The notes beneath the pieces are model-generated. The model saw only the letters and a program-made list of their open reading frames with translations, ran no database searches and was not told where the DNA came from. Source: Persicobacter psychrovividus (GTDB lineage Bacteria > Bacteroidota > Bacteroidia > Cytophagales > Cyclobacteriaceae). From it: a stretch of 64,000 nucleotides of DNA. The translations under genes and the position numbers were made by a program. This document shows, piece by piece, positions 16,363 to 25,897 of the stretch. Where the stretch lies: contig NZ_AP025297.1 of assembly GCF_036492425.1 (NCBI RefSeq), positions 142,277 through 206,276 on the forward strand, in the 5' to 3' direction. Numbering within the stretch: position 1 is the stretch's first letter; every line of letters begins with the position of its first letter.

Positions 16363-17217
16363 TCACCTGATATAACCCAAGGATTTCAAGAAATTGTCCG
16401 TTGCTGTTATGGTTTCTTTATAGAATCGCCCTTCGTATTTATTTTTATTGAAGAATCCATGACCAGCTCCATCATACAAGAATAAATCACAACGACGATT
16501 CACTGCTTGCATACAGTTTTTGTAATTTTGGGCAACTGAGACCGGTATTAAATGGTCTTCTTTTCCCAGAAAGACAATTGTTGGCGGGGCTTGATCGGTA
16601 ATATTATGTGCTGGTGAAATCTCTTTCCACCGCTGCCCCATTCGTTCATGACAAAAGCCCGATGGTCCATTGTCAAACACTGGGTTGAATAACACCAAAG
16701 CATCTGCCCTGGATGAAATAGCTGTCGATTCATTAGGGTTATCCAAAGTTGGGCACACCCCAGTTGCTGCTGCAATATGCCCACCGGCAGACCCTCCTGA
16801 AGCGACAATTTTACTGGGGTCAATATTCAAAATTTCCGCATACTTCCTTAAATATCTCACGGCAGATTTAGCATCCTCTACCGATTCATAAGGTGTAGTT
16901 TTGTGCCTGGATTTTACTCTATAATCAGCCAATACGGTAATCATTCCTCTCGCAGCAAAATATTCTGCCTGGGGTCTAAATTGTTCAATAGTACCACCAT
17001 TCCATCCTCCTCCAAAGAAAAATACCATACAAGGATATCGTTTCCTCTTTTTGAATTTGTCCGGGTAAATTAAGGTCATATCCAGCTTCACATCATCCAT
17101 GTTTTTATAGGTTAATGAAAATGGCTTTTCATGATTGATATCTTGCTGTTTTGGTTGTGCTTCTGCCACTGACATGGTGATGAGCAGCAGGAAAATAAGT
17201 TTGAAAAAATGAGTCAT
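16363..17217 (-). CDS. Secreted alpha/beta-hydrolase (carboxyl/acetyl esterase-like)
   Basis: 284 residues with a signal peptide (LIFLLLITMSVAEA, cleavage near residue 20). The fold is the esterase/lipase alpha/beta hydrolase type: an oxyanion-hole segment FFFGGGWNGG (67-76, for the usual HGGGW), nucleophile elbow ASGGSAGGH (Ser143), acid GKEDHLIP (Asp221) and catalytic His in YDGAGHGFF (His253). It resembles periplasmic esterases that remove acetyl or other acyl groups from polysaccharides in Bacteroidota loci. It is the last gene of the - strand run, 48 bases after a sulfatase and followed by an intrinsic terminator, so it probably deacylates the same substrate the sulfatase acts on. The acyl group is not predictable. 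Confidence 0.85.
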   Translation of the reverse strand: MTHFFKLIFLLLITMSVAEAQPKQQDINHEKPFSLTYKNMDDVKLDMTLIYPDKFKKRKRYPCMVFFFGGGWNGGTIEQFRPQAEYFAARGMITVLADYRVKSRHKTTPYESVEDAKSAVRYLRKYAEILNIDPSKIVASGGSAGGHIAAATGVCPTLDNPNESTAISSRADALVLFNPVFDNGPSGFCHERMGQRWKEISPAHNITDQAPPTIVFLGKEDHLIPVSVAQNYKNCMQAVNRRCDLFLYDGAGHGFFNKNKYEGRFYKETITATDNFLKSLGYIR

Positions 17218-17265
17218 TATTAGTGCATTTATAAATTTCTGTATGTCCTACAACGCGCCGATCAG

Positions 17266-18717
17266 TTACTTACCCATTGTAGCTTCTCGATTCCACACAT
17301 GACTATTTTCCAGCAAAGCTTGATATTCCTCCTTCATTTGTGCTTTCAAGGCTTTGAATTGCTCGGGAAATTTGGTTGCAACATTAACTGACTCGCTCAT
17401 ATCATTTCGGATATCATATAATTCAAAATCCATCAGTTCGGCATTTTTTACATGTTCTATATTGCCATCGTAAAGGTTGTGTAACCTCTCCAAAGGTTGA
17501 CCATCCACTTTAAGTGTGGCCAAGAGCTTCCATTTTTCTGTGCGCATGGCCACTCGCTGCTGATTGATGGCATCATAAAAAGCCCAAATTAGTGGTTTCT
17601 GTCGTTCTTTTTTGCCGGTGGCCAATAGCTGAGCGAAGGACTCTCCATCCAAACCATTATCTGGCAAAGGGGCACCGGTCAATGCTGCAAAGGTTGGCAT
17701 CAAGTCCAAAGAAGAAACCACTGCGTCTGACTGGCCAGTATACGTTTTTTTTCCCATCCAGTGAATAATGCCTGGCACTCTGAAACCTGCTTCATTGGTC
17801 CACAATTTCATACCTTTTAATTCTCCCGCTGACCCATAAGAATGTATAGCTTTGGGGTGTCTCATCAATGTTTCAGGACCATTATCGGAGCTGAAAAAAA
17901 TAAGGGTATTATTCAACTCTTTAGATTCTAAATATTGATACAACTGCCCCACGGCTCGATCCATATTTTCGACATTGGCAAAGTATTCTGCTTGGTCCAC
18001 ATTTTCAGCCATTGGAAGGTATTTTTCCACCAGTTTTTTGGGGGAAGCAATAGGCTCATGTGGTTCGTGAAAAGTAACCTGCAAATAGAAGGGCTGGTTT
18101 TCTGGCTGATTTTCAAGCCAATCGATCGCCTCTTTGACTACAATTTGAGCACTGAATCCCTCCAATTCACCAACAGGCTCCCCATTACGGACAAAATTCT
18201 TGGGATTAGCATGGCTTGGCGCGGCATTATTATGGGTAGCGAACCAGTGATCAAAGCCAAAATGATTTGGTTTAGGCTGCTCATTGCTATTGAACCTCGA
18301 ACTGCAGTGCCATTTACCTGACAGGCATGTTGCGTACCCCACTTGCTTCAACATTGCAGGAATGGTTTGTTCATGTTGTTGCAAGTGAACCAAATCGCGA
18401 CAATCTTCACTCCTTTTGGGTGAAGGGATAAAATCATAGAGCCCCGCACGATTAGGGCTACGTCCTGTCAGGAGCCCTGCTCGGGATGGGGAGCAAACAG
18501 GGGCAGCAGAATAACAGTCGGATAAAATGATTCCCTGTTTTGCTATTTTGTCCAAATTCGGACTATCAATGATCGGGTGCCCAAAGACCCCCAAATCGCC
18601 ATACCCAAGGTCATCACATAGTAAGACCACAATATTGGGCTTATCGGCCTGTTTGCTCCCTTTTTCAGCTTCCGGTAGCGTAACCAAGAAATTTAAAACG
18701 ATCAATAATATTTTCAT
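17266..18717 (-). CDS. Type I sulfatase (S1), CSPSR motif
   Basis: 483 residues. The N-terminus (MKILLIVLNFLVTL) is a short signal peptide. Metal-binding DDLGYGD (35-41), then the sulfatase signature VCSPSRAGLLTGR with Cys75, converted to formylglycine by a maturase encoded elsewhere. GKWHCSS, FHEPHEPI and SSDNGPE supply further active-site Lys, His and Asp/Asn residues. The enzyme removes sulfate esters from a polysaccharide or its oligosaccharides in the periplasm. The subfamily cannot be assigned by eye; it looks like the arylsulfatase/GalNAc-6-sulfatase-type branch rather than the S1_11 type at 54862. It lies 35 bases downstream of the HTCS regulator gene and 48 upstream of the esterase gene. 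Confidence 0.9.
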   Translation of the reverse strand: MKILLIVLNFLVTLPEAEKGSKQADKPNIVVLLCDDLGYGDLGVFGHPIIDSPNLDKIAKQGIILSDCYSAAPVCSPSRAGLLTGRSPNRAGLYDFIPSPKRSEDCRDLVHLQQHEQTIPAMLKQVGYATCLSGKWHCSSRFNSNEQPKPNHFGFDHWFATHNNAAPSHANPKNFVRNGEPVGELEGFSAQIVVKEAIDWLENQPENQPFYLQVTFHEPHEPIASPKKLVEKYLPMAENVDQAEYFANVENMDRAVGQLYQYLESKELNNTLIFFSSDNGPETLMRHPKAIHSYGSAGELKGMKLWTNEAGFRVPGIIHWMGKKTYTGQSDAVVSSLDLMPTFAALTGAPLPDNGLDGESFAQLLATGKKERQKPLIWAFYDAINQQRVAMRTEKWKLLATLKVDGQPLERLHNLYDGNIEHVKNAELMDFELYDIRNDMSESVNVATKFPEQFKALKAQMKEEYQALLENSHVWNREATMGK

Positions 18718-18752
18718 CTGTGAGTTGGTTTATGGTGTTGAATGCTCTTCAT

Positions 18753-21700
18753 TTATATTATTTCGGTGGCTTGTATTCTATTCTCGGCCGCATACTGGGA
18801 GGGTAACTGATTAAATTCCGTCTTGAAGCATTTGGAAAAATACTTTGGGTTGGAGAAGCCGACCATATAGGCAATCTCGGAAATGGTCAGTTGCGTTGTT
18901 TCCAAAAGTTGAGCCGCTCTTTTCAGGCGCACCCTCCTGATAAAATCCGAAGGAGAACGATTGGTCAAGGCCCTGATTTTGCGGTATAAATGCCCCCTGC
19001 TTATATCAAGATCCGCACTTAATGTTTCCACTGTCAATTCAGGTTGATCCATATGATCTTCAATGTATTTGAGGACTTTATGTATTAACTTTTCATCGTT
19101 GGTGGTAATCTCAATATCAGAGAGCTCCACCCCAATTTTTTTACTGAAGGCCTGTTGCAGGCTTTGGCGACTTTCAAATAGCCCACAGATCATCGAGTGT
19201 AGAACATCAAATTTAAATGGCTTTGACAAGTATTGATCAGCACCGGAGGCAAACCCTTTCACCTGCCCTTCAGCGGTATTTTGGGCGGTCAGCAAAATAA
19301 TAGGAATGGGTGCCGTTATGGGGTCTTTTTTTAGTTGTTCACACATCTGGTGCCCGTCCATTAGTGGCATCATCACATCACTGATGATTAAGTCCGGCAT
19401 CTTCATCTCGATTTTGTTTAAGGCAACTAAACCGTTATCAGCCTCAATAATGTTGAATTGTTGCTGTAAACTCGATTTTAAAAACAACCGAAAATCCTCA
19501 TTATCTTCCACCAGCAAAATGGTTTTTGCACCCCGATGAGCGGGTCGATTATTGGGGTGGTCAATCTTGTTTTGATCATCCCCCTTTAGCATTTCCTGTT
19601 CTGAAGCTTTGATTAAAGGGATAGCAACAACAAAACTGCTGCCTTTACCTTCAATACTTTCCACTGAGATATTTCCCCGGTGTAATTGAACATATTCCTT
19701 AGTAAGCGATAGGCCGATACCACTTCCGGCCATTTGATTATTTTTAAGGTTAGCTGCCTGAAAGAAGCGATCAAATATTTTATTCTGCTCCGTAAGAGGA
19801 ATACCCACCCCTGTATCTTCTACGGCCAAGCTAAATTCATCTGAATTGGCAGCACGCAAATGGATATTGATCAGACCTCCTTTTGGCGTAAATTTAAAGG
19901 CGTTAGAAAGTAAATTATAAACAATGATTTCAAATTTTTCATAGTCGAGGTAAATATTAAGCTGCTCGACGTCGGTCACAAATTGCAGCATTATCCCCTC
20001 TGTGGCAGCGAGCTGTTCAAAGGATAAGATGATTTTTTTGAGAAAACTGATCAGTTCACCGCAAGAGGGCTCAAGGCGTAACTGTTGGCTACCAATTTTT
20101 TGAAAATCAAGCAAGCGATTTACCAGATGAAGCAAACGATTGGCATTGGAATGAATGAGTTCAAATTGCAGTTTGTTCTCTTTGTCTTTTTGTTCCACCA
20201 TCATTTTTTCCAAAGGGGAAATGATCAAGGACAGTGGTGTTCTAAATTCATGACTGACATTGGCAAAAAAGTCGATTTTCATTTGCTGCAACAGGTGCTC
20301 ACGCTCGGCGGCAGCCCTTTTCTTCCAAAGTTTTAAAGCCGAGATGATGAGCAATAAGATCAAAATCAGGTAAATAATATAAGCGGTATTGCTCAACCAT
20401 GGCGCAGGAGCAATGTGCAAAATAACCGAGCGACTCTCATCGCTCCATACGCCATCATTGTTCGCTGCCTTTACCTTAAAAGTATACTTCCCCGCTGGTA
20501 CATTGGTATATATCGCTTCGCGCTTGTTACCATCAAAATTCCACTGTTGATCAAAACCTTCTAGTTTGTAGGCATATTCACATTTCTCATGAGCCGTATT
20601 TGCAATTGCAACAAACTCAAATCTAAAATCCGACTGATAATATTCGAGTTTTATCGTCTGATCCTGCGCTCTCCCTTGTTGAAAGCTTTTGCTCTGTTTA
20701 TATTTCCCAAGGGATTTATCCCGAACTTTCAAGTTAGTTATGACTATCCGAGGCACCTGTTGATTATCGTGAATATTGACAGGCTTGAACATGCTAATGC
20801 CGTTATTACCACCAAAAATAAGGTAGCCTTGCGACTGGCACAGCGCTTCGGGAAAATACTCATTGGCGGTCAAACCATCAGGCGTACCGTAGTTTTTTAT
20901 TTTTCCACTTTCAGGATTTAGGCACGAAATACCATTGTTGGTACTCAACCATAGCATCCCCTTATGGTCCTCAATGATACCATTGATTGAATTACTTTCC
21001 AATCCATCCTGTTCTGTGAATGAGCGGAAGGTCTTTGTCTTACGGTCAAACAAATTCAAACCATAGGCAGTACCCACCCACAAGTTATTTTTTCGATCCT
21101 CATAGATGCAGTGAATATAATTATTTGATATTGACCCTTTGATATCAATATCATTGAGGTAACGAGTGAATGTCTCCTTTTTTGGGTCAAAGACATTGAG
21201 CCCATTGATTGTGCCCACCCAAATATTCCCGAGATGATCTTTCTTGATTACTTTGACTCTGTTATCAGAGATGGAATTTTCGGAACTGTTCTTACTATAA
21301 TGCCTGAAATCACCCGACACGGTGTTATATATATCCAAACCATTACCTACACTTCCAATATATAAGTCATTTTTATCCTTCAGCAGTGCGTAGATACTTG
21401 CTGAACTGAGGCTATTGGAATTACCTTCTTCAGGACGGAAAATTTTGCTGGTGCCTGTTTTTTTGTTAAAAAGGTTCAGCCCATCGAGGGTACCGACCCA
21501 CAAATAATCCGGACTTTCCTCGGTGATACACAAGATAAAATCATTACTGATCGACTCTTCTTCTTCAGGATCATGCTTAAAGTGGGTAAACTCCAGTGTA
21601 TTAATATTGAATCGGCTCAGGGATCCATCAACCTTGGTCCCGACCCAAACATCTCCCTGACTGTCTGTAAATAAAGAGCGCACCCGGTTATTACACAAAC

Positions 21701-22736
21701 CCAAAGAGGTGAAATTATCCCTTACAGAAATGAAGGGTTTACGGTTTTTATCCAGCAGGTTAAGGCCTGAATCCTGAGTGCCGAACCACAGGTTCCCAAA
21801 ATCATCTTCAAAGAAACTAATGATGGCATTGGAGTTGATCCCATCTCGCTCAAATTTAGATAACTGCAATCGGTTTACCTCTCCACTTTGGTTGATAAAA
21901 ATCAGTCCTTTGTCTTGAATTGCAAACCAACTGTTCCCTTCCCTGTCATATTTCAAGAAGGATAGTCGCCCCTTCTGCTTTGATGGAAACGGATGCTTCC
22001 GGAGACTCTGGTCATTGAATAATTGATAATAATTCGACAGGTTCTCACTGACTCCTATCATGACTGATCCGTCAGGTTTCATCTCCAAATTGCTGATCTC
22101 ATACCCTTGAAGGTATTGGGCTACAATTTCATTTTGTTTGATTACATATAAGCCATTTTTGGTACCCACCATCACCCCCCATAGCGGGTGAAGGGTAAGA
22201 CAAACAATGCTGTTACTCAGCAGAGCGGCTATCGGTGACTCACTGCTGAAAACCTGTTTAACTTTACCCTCAGCATTTAACTTTATCAAGCCTCGGTGAT
22301 CTGTTCCTACCCAAATACTTTTTTCTGAATCTATGGTAAGGCAAGTAATCATTGCCTTTTCACGTTTGTCCTCGAAAAGGTCTAAACGCTTGATTTGCCC
22401 ATTGATCAGGTTTAAGGTATTGAGTCCGTGACTTGTGCCTATCCATAAAAATTTATGTTTATCTTCTATTAGGCATGAAATGACATTGTTGCTTAGAGAA
22501 GCAGTATCATTTGGTGCATACTGAAATGTTTTAAAAGTATATCCATCATAACGATTCAAGCCATCTCTTGTGCCGAACCACATAAACCCATTCGAGTCCT
22601 GATAAATGGATTTTACATGATTAGACACCAGCCCATTTTGAGTTGTCAAGTGCTTAAACACTTTATCTCCACAAGCTGCAAAAAGCGGCTGATGGATCAC
22701 AAAAATAATACAGAAAATGACAAATCGCATAAACAT
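18753..22736 (-). CDS. Hybrid two-component system (HTCS) regulator
   Basis: 1327 residues, complete HTCS architecture. Signal peptide 1-20; periplasmic sensor of two-component-regulator propeller repeats (about 28-655, recurrent (L/I)W(V/F)GT motifs); Y_Y_Y domain (about 695-778); transmembrane helix about 783-802; histidine kinase with phosphoacceptor His829 in FFANVSHEFRTPLS; ATPase motifs NAFKFTPKGG, DTGVGIP and GSGIGLSLT; receiver domain with Asp1120 in DLIISDVMMPLMDG; C-terminal AraC-type DNA-binding domain (about 1225-1320, ISRGHLYRKIRALTNRSPSDF and GFSNPKYFSKCFKTEFNQLPS). Such proteins sense an oligosaccharide in the periplasm and activate adjacent glycan loci. Regulated genes here are probably the flanking lyase/sulfatase units. 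A palindrome lies about 86 bp upstream at 22822-22837. Confidence 0.95.
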   Translation of the reverse strand: MFMRFVIFCIIFVIHQPLFAACGDKVFKHLTTQNGLVSNHVKSIYQDSNGFMWFGTRDGLNRYDGYTFKTFQYAPNDTASLSNNVISCLIEDKHKFLWIGTSHGLNTLNLINGQIKRLDLFEDKREKAMITCLTIDSEKSIWVGTDHRGLIKLNAEGKVKQVFSSESPIAALLSNSIVCLTLHPLWGVMVGTKNGLYVIKQNEIVAQYLQGYEISNLEMKPDGSVMIGVSENLSNYYQLFNDQSLRKHPFPSKQKGRLSFLKYDREGNSWFAIQDKGLIFINQSGEVNRLQLSKFERDGINSNAIISFFEDDFGNLWFGTQDSGLNLLDKNRKPFISVRDNFTSLGLCNNRVRSLFTDSQGDVWVGTKVDGSLSRFNINTLEFTHFKHDPEEEESISNDFILCITEESPDYLWVGTLDGLNLFNKKTGTSKIFRPEEGNSNSLSSASIYALLKDKNDLYIGSVGNGLDIYNTVSGDFRHYSKNSSENSISDNRVKVIKKDHLGNIWVGTINGLNVFDPKKETFTRYLNDIDIKGSISNNYIHCIYEDRKNNLWVGTAYGLNLFDRKTKTFRSFTEQDGLESNSINGIIEDHKGMLWLSTNNGISCLNPESGKIKNYGTPDGLTANEYFPEALCQSQGYLIFGGNNGISMFKPVNIHDNQQVPRIVITNLKVRDKSLGKYKQSKSFQQGRAQDQTIKLEYYQSDFRFEFVAIANTAHEKCEYAYKLEGFDQQWNFDGNKREAIYTNVPAGKYTFKVKAANNDGVWSDESRSVILHIAPAPWLSNTAYIIYLILILLLIISALKLWKKRAAAEREHLLQQMKIDFFANVSHEFRTPLSLIISPLEKMMVEQKDKENKLQFELIHSNANRLLHLVNRLLDFQKIGSQQLRLEPSCGELISFLKKIILSFEQLAATEGIMLQFVTDVEQLNIYLDYEKFEIIVYNLLSNAFKFTPKGGLINIHLRAANSDEFSLAVEDTGVGIPLTEQNKIFDRFFQAANLKNNQMAGSGIGLSLTKEYVQLHRGNISVESIEGKGSSFVVAIPLIKASEQEMLKGDDQNKIDHPNNRPAHRGAKTILLVEDNEDFRLFLKSSLQQQFNIIEADNGLVALNKIEMKMPDLIISDVMMPLMDGHQMCEQLKKDPITAPIPIILLTAQNTAEGQVKGFASGADQYLSKPFKFDVLHSMICGLFESRQSLQQAFSKKIGVELSDIEITTNDEKLIHKVLKYIEDHMDQPELTVETLSADLDISRGHLYRKIRALTNRSPSDFIRRVRLKRAAQLLETTQLTISEIAYMVGFSNPKYFSKCFKTEFNQLPSQYAAENRIQATEII

Positions 22737-22821
22737 AATTTACATTAAAAAAATAGTCAAAATTCACTAACATCATGACCATACCTGCCAATAGTCCGAT
22801 CGAGTCCTGTAAGTTATTCAG

Positions 22822-22837
22822 TTCCGAAGATTCGGAA
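22822..22837. promoter_or_regulatory. 16-bp palindrome upstream of the HTCS gene
   Basis: TTCCGAA-GA-TTCGGAA, 7-bp perfect arms, in an AT-rich spacer between the GH43/117-like gene and the HTCS gene. Neither side has a T tract in the right orientation for a terminator, so an operator is the simpler reading. No other copy was noticed in the window. Confidence 0.4.
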
Positions 22838-22893
22838 AAAATTAAATATTTACATCAATCAAAATATTTTTTTTAGTCAATAAAAATAGAATA

Positions 22894-23994
22894 TTATTGC
22901 TTGTTTATTAATGGGATTACCATATTCCAACTTTTCTTACCGTTATGAAATCCTCCTTTACCATCCATGGTGGCAAAAAACAAGTGGGTTGGCCTGTTCT
23001 CTTCAATCAAAACAAATGGCCGCTCGAGCTGTCCCTGCAATTGCTCATGCCCATCATCCCAACGGACGGTTCGTGTGTACGCTAAAGGATCTTTGTCCAG
23101 TGTCCAATGTTTTGCATCCTGAGAATGAGCCAATAATCCGGCATGTCTTTTTTTGACGATCTTTCCCGTCATATCTTTGGCAATCATATGATATCCCTGC
23201 TGATCTTTCCACAGGTGAGGGTCTTCAACCTCTCCGAAAGTTTCGGCTGAGAAAATGGGCTCATCAGAGGTTACCGTATATGGTCCTCGATAAGATTTGG
23301 CGGTCGCCATGCCGATAGCCATACCAGAGTGCGTAATTGAATCCTGCTGATAGCTTCGCCCTTTAAACAACAAAATAACCGACCCATCTTCTTCAATTAA
23401 GGGCGAAGGATTGGAGGTCAGAAAGCTGTAAAATGAATTAGGTTTGACATCCAAAATTGGTTTATCAAGCCGCTCCCATGGTCCATAGGGACTTTTCGAT
23501 ATTGCCACACCGATTCGTTTGTTCCATCTTCCGGCAATGCACCACTTACTCTCAAGGGTAAGTAGATCTGCATTATGTTCATTAAGCTTTTCAAAAGGGT
23601 GAGTAGATCCCATATAAAAGAGAATATACGCTTGATTGTGCTTGACAATTTTTGGATTATGACAGGAACGACCATCCCAAAACTGCGCTCCCCGATCTCC
23701 CAAAGCCACATCACTAAATTGATAAGGCCCTTCAGGGGTATCTGCTACCGCATGAATAATTTCGGAGGCAATCATCCAGCCAGGATGAAACTTTAAATAA
23801 TCCGGCCATCGGGAAGCATACATATGGTATTTATCATCCTCCCCTTTCACCACCGAACTGCCCCATACCCAGTATCCATCCATCTCAAATCCGCCCCCAA
23901 CCGGTGCTTGGCCGAGCTCGCCAAGAGCGGACGCCTGTCCAAATAGCTGCATTGGAATAATGAACAGCATAAAGTATAAAATTTTATTAAACAT
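22894..23994 (-). CDS. Secreted five-bladed beta-propeller glycosidase-like protein (GH43/GH117-like)
   Basis: 366 residues with a signal peptide (LYFMLFIIPMQLFGQ, to about residue 20). Repeated segments fit a five-bladed beta-propeller of the GH43/GH117/GH32 type: DGYWVWGSSVVKGEDDKYHM, FWDGRSCHNPKIVKHN (106-121), RIGVAISKSPYGPWER, TSNPSPLIEEDGSV, GEVEDPHLWKDQQGYHM and ERPFVLIEENRPTHLFFAT. Acidic residues in the WDGR and EDPH blades are candidates for catalysis, but I could not match the GH43 Asp/Asp/Glu triad with confidence. It is probably periplasmic. It lies between the HTCS gene (157 bases) and a sulfatase gene (236 bases). The substrate cannot be read from the sequence. Confidence 0.65.
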   Translation of the reverse strand: MFNKILYFMLFIIPMQLFGQASALGELGQAPVGGGFEMDGYWVWGSSVVKGEDDKYHMYASRWPDYLKFHPGWMIASEIIHAVADTPEGPYQFSDVALGDRGAQFWDGRSCHNPKIVKHNQAYILFYMGSTHPFEKLNEHNADLLTLESKWCIAGRWNKRIGVAISKSPYGPWERLDKPILDVKPNSFYSFLTSNPSPLIEEDGSVILLFKGRSYQQDSITHSGMAIGMATAKSYRGPYTVTSDEPIFSAETFGEVEDPHLWKDQQGYHMIAKDMTGKIVKKRHAGLLAHSQDAKHWTLDKDPLAYTRTVRWDDGHEQLQGQLERPFVLIEENRPTHLFFATMDGKGGFHNGKKSWNMVIPLINKQ

Positions 23995-24230
23995 TATCGT
24001 GATATTTTATTTACTTTATTTGATAGGTAGCATACCATAATCATCGTTTTTGTTTCCATCATGTATTTCATCCGTTCAAGATTTGACTTGACATGGGTAA
24101 TAGCAGGATGAACAAAATATCGTGCAGCAGGGCTCAAAATAGAGCGTATTTGCAGTAAGATAAATAGAGAAAATTAATGTTTTTCATGTTTAAAAAATTA
24201 GCGGTAGATAAGTTAATTTTACCTCAAAAC

Positions 24231-25709
24231 CTATTGGGTAACAGCAACAGAAGCATCCGTTTGATCCCACAAACGATAAGGGTCGTCATGGGCTTGCATT
24301 TGCTCCAATAACAACTGTTCCATTTCCTGACGCTTTAGTGCGTATTCTGGCTTATCTGCCAAATTGGTCTCCATCGGGTGGCTCCGCTTATGCTCAGGTA
24401 AATACTCGTGGGAATTTTGCTCCAAATTGAACAATTGGGTCTGTTGTATTTGCCCCTGCATCAAATCATATTTGATCAGCTTCCATCCGTCTTTTATGAC
24501 CGTTCGCATCCCCGGCTTAGTGCCTCCTGCATACACCCCATACATTACCTCCCTGATGGTTTCCTGCGAACCATCCAGTAGTGGAACCATGCTTTTTCCT
24601 TCCACCGTTTCAGGAATAGGAATTTCTGCCAAATCGCAAACCGTGGGCAAAATATCAGATAAATACACATTACCCTTCACCCGCTTTCCTTGCTTTACGC
24701 CTGGCCCCTTGACAATAAAGGGCACCCGCAGACTATGCTCATACAAATTCTGCTTTCCCATCAGCCCATGTCGTCCAAGTGCAATCCCATGATCTGAGGT
24801 ATAAATGATGTATGTATTCTCAAGCTCCCCCATTTGCTCAAGCCTATCCAATACTTTAGCCAACTGTATATCAATATTTTCTGAACAGGCCAATTCTCTT
24901 CCCTGCTCATTTCGTATGGTCGCTTCATCCCGGTTTTTCCAAACCCCACTCACCCGCTCTTCATCACGTAAGTCCGGATGCCCATGAAAAAACGGGTGTT
25001 CAGTTAAATAATTATCTGGCAGCGGTGGCTGATTAGGATTGAGTGCAGGCAAATGCTTGGAAGATTTATGGTTTACCGCCCCATATTTTTTCAACAAGTC
25101 GGGTTTGCCATTTCGGGTATCATGCGGATGTGAGAAACCAAAATAGATGAAAAATGGTGCTTCTTCTTTTTGCGCTACACGACCATCAAGGTAATTTAAC
25201 ACCTGCTCAGCATGCCAAGCACTTCCTGTTTCATCCGTGCTCCCTCTTTTGGTTTTATCTTTTACAACACTGAATTGTTTGTTGGCTCCCGGGTAAGAAT
25301 TACCAGCCTTGCAGGTTCTCATCGTTTTGTATCCTGCTCGGTTGAATATCGCCCCAATACTCATGGTATCGAGCGGGTCTGCTGCTGTTTGATTTTGAAA
25401 TTCGGCACTTTTGGGTAAGTGCCATACACTACGGCCTGTCATGATCATGTGCCGAGATGGGGTACAAACTGCTCCATTCATCGAGCCCATGTGCCTTGCC
25501 GCATCAATCACCACACCCTCTTCTGCAAGCTTATCAATCGCAGGGCTATTTAATGGTGAGGAGGCATTATACACCTTCAGGTCAAAAGGAGTTTGATCGT
25601 CCACAAGAACGAATAAAAAATTAGGCTTCTTCTTGGCTTGATTACAAGATCCAAAAATGGCGATGGCAGCGAGGGCCAGGGCGGTTTTTCTGAAAAAATT
25701 AGATATCAT
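24231..25709 (-). CDS. Type I sulfatase (S1) lipoprotein, CTPSR motif
   Basis: 492 residues. A lipoprotein signal ends at IAIFGSCNQ (lipidated Cys22), so the enzyme is membrane-anchored, unlike the other three sulfatases of the window. LVDDQTP (35-41) begins the metal site; the signature is AVCTPSRHMIMTGR with Cys82 as formylglycine precursor. Further family elements are FGFSHPHDTRNG and YTSDHGIALGRHGLMGKQN (His/Lys/Asp site); the LGRHGL-GK-NLYEHS ending is typical of iduronate/choline-sulfatase-like S1 enzymes. A uronate-sulfate substrate would fit the adjacent lyases, but that is inference. The gene follows the 1175-residue lyase gene by 188 bases. Confidence 0.9.
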   Translation of the reverse strand: MISNFFRKTALALAAIAIFGSCNQAKKKPNFLFVLVDDQTPFDLKVYNASSPLNSPAIDKLAEEGVVIDAARHMGSMNGAVCTPSRHMIMTGRSVWHLPKSAEFQNQTAADPLDTMSIGAIFNRAGYKTMRTCKAGNSYPGANKQFSVVKDKTKRGSTDETGSAWHAEQVLNYLDGRVAQKEEAPFFIYFGFSHPHDTRNGKPDLLKKYGAVNHKSSKHLPALNPNQPPLPDNYLTEHPFFHGHPDLRDEERVSGVWKNRDEATIRNEQGRELACSENIDIQLAKVLDRLEQMGELENTYIIYTSDHGIALGRHGLMGKQNLYEHSLRVPFIVKGPGVKQGKRVKGNVYLSDILPTVCDLAEIPIPETVEGKSMVPLLDGSQETIREVMYGVYAGGTKPGMRTVIKDGWKLIKYDLMQGQIQQTQLFNLEQNSHEYLPEHKRSHPMETNLADKPEYALKRQEMEQLLLEQMQAHDDPYRLWDQTDASVAVTQ

Positions 25710-25802
25710 AATAGATTGATTTTTGCCCTTCTACCTGTAGCTATCACTAATTTATTTTAGTCTAAACCACTTATTTGCTCCTGACCTTCTTGGGCATTAA
25801 TT

Positions 25803-25891
25803 AATAAAATTAAGCACCAAACAATCCTCACAAAGGAGTCGCCTTCTTACCATAGCTTGAAAGCATTATCCCTCATTATTATTTGGTGCAT
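25803..25891 (-). terminator. Possible terminator between the lyase and lipoprotein sulfatase genes
   Basis: GCACCAAA (25813-25820) pairs with TTTGGTGC (25882-25889) over a 61-base loop. On the - strand the 3' arm is followed by TTAATTTTATT. The long loop makes it a weak candidate. Confidence 0.3.
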
Positions 25892-25897
25892 CTTTAA

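Noticed and set aside
22822..22837. Terminator for the GH43/117-like gene
   Set aside because: On the - strand the hairpin is followed by CTGAATAAC, not a U tract; the T tract lies on the wrong side.
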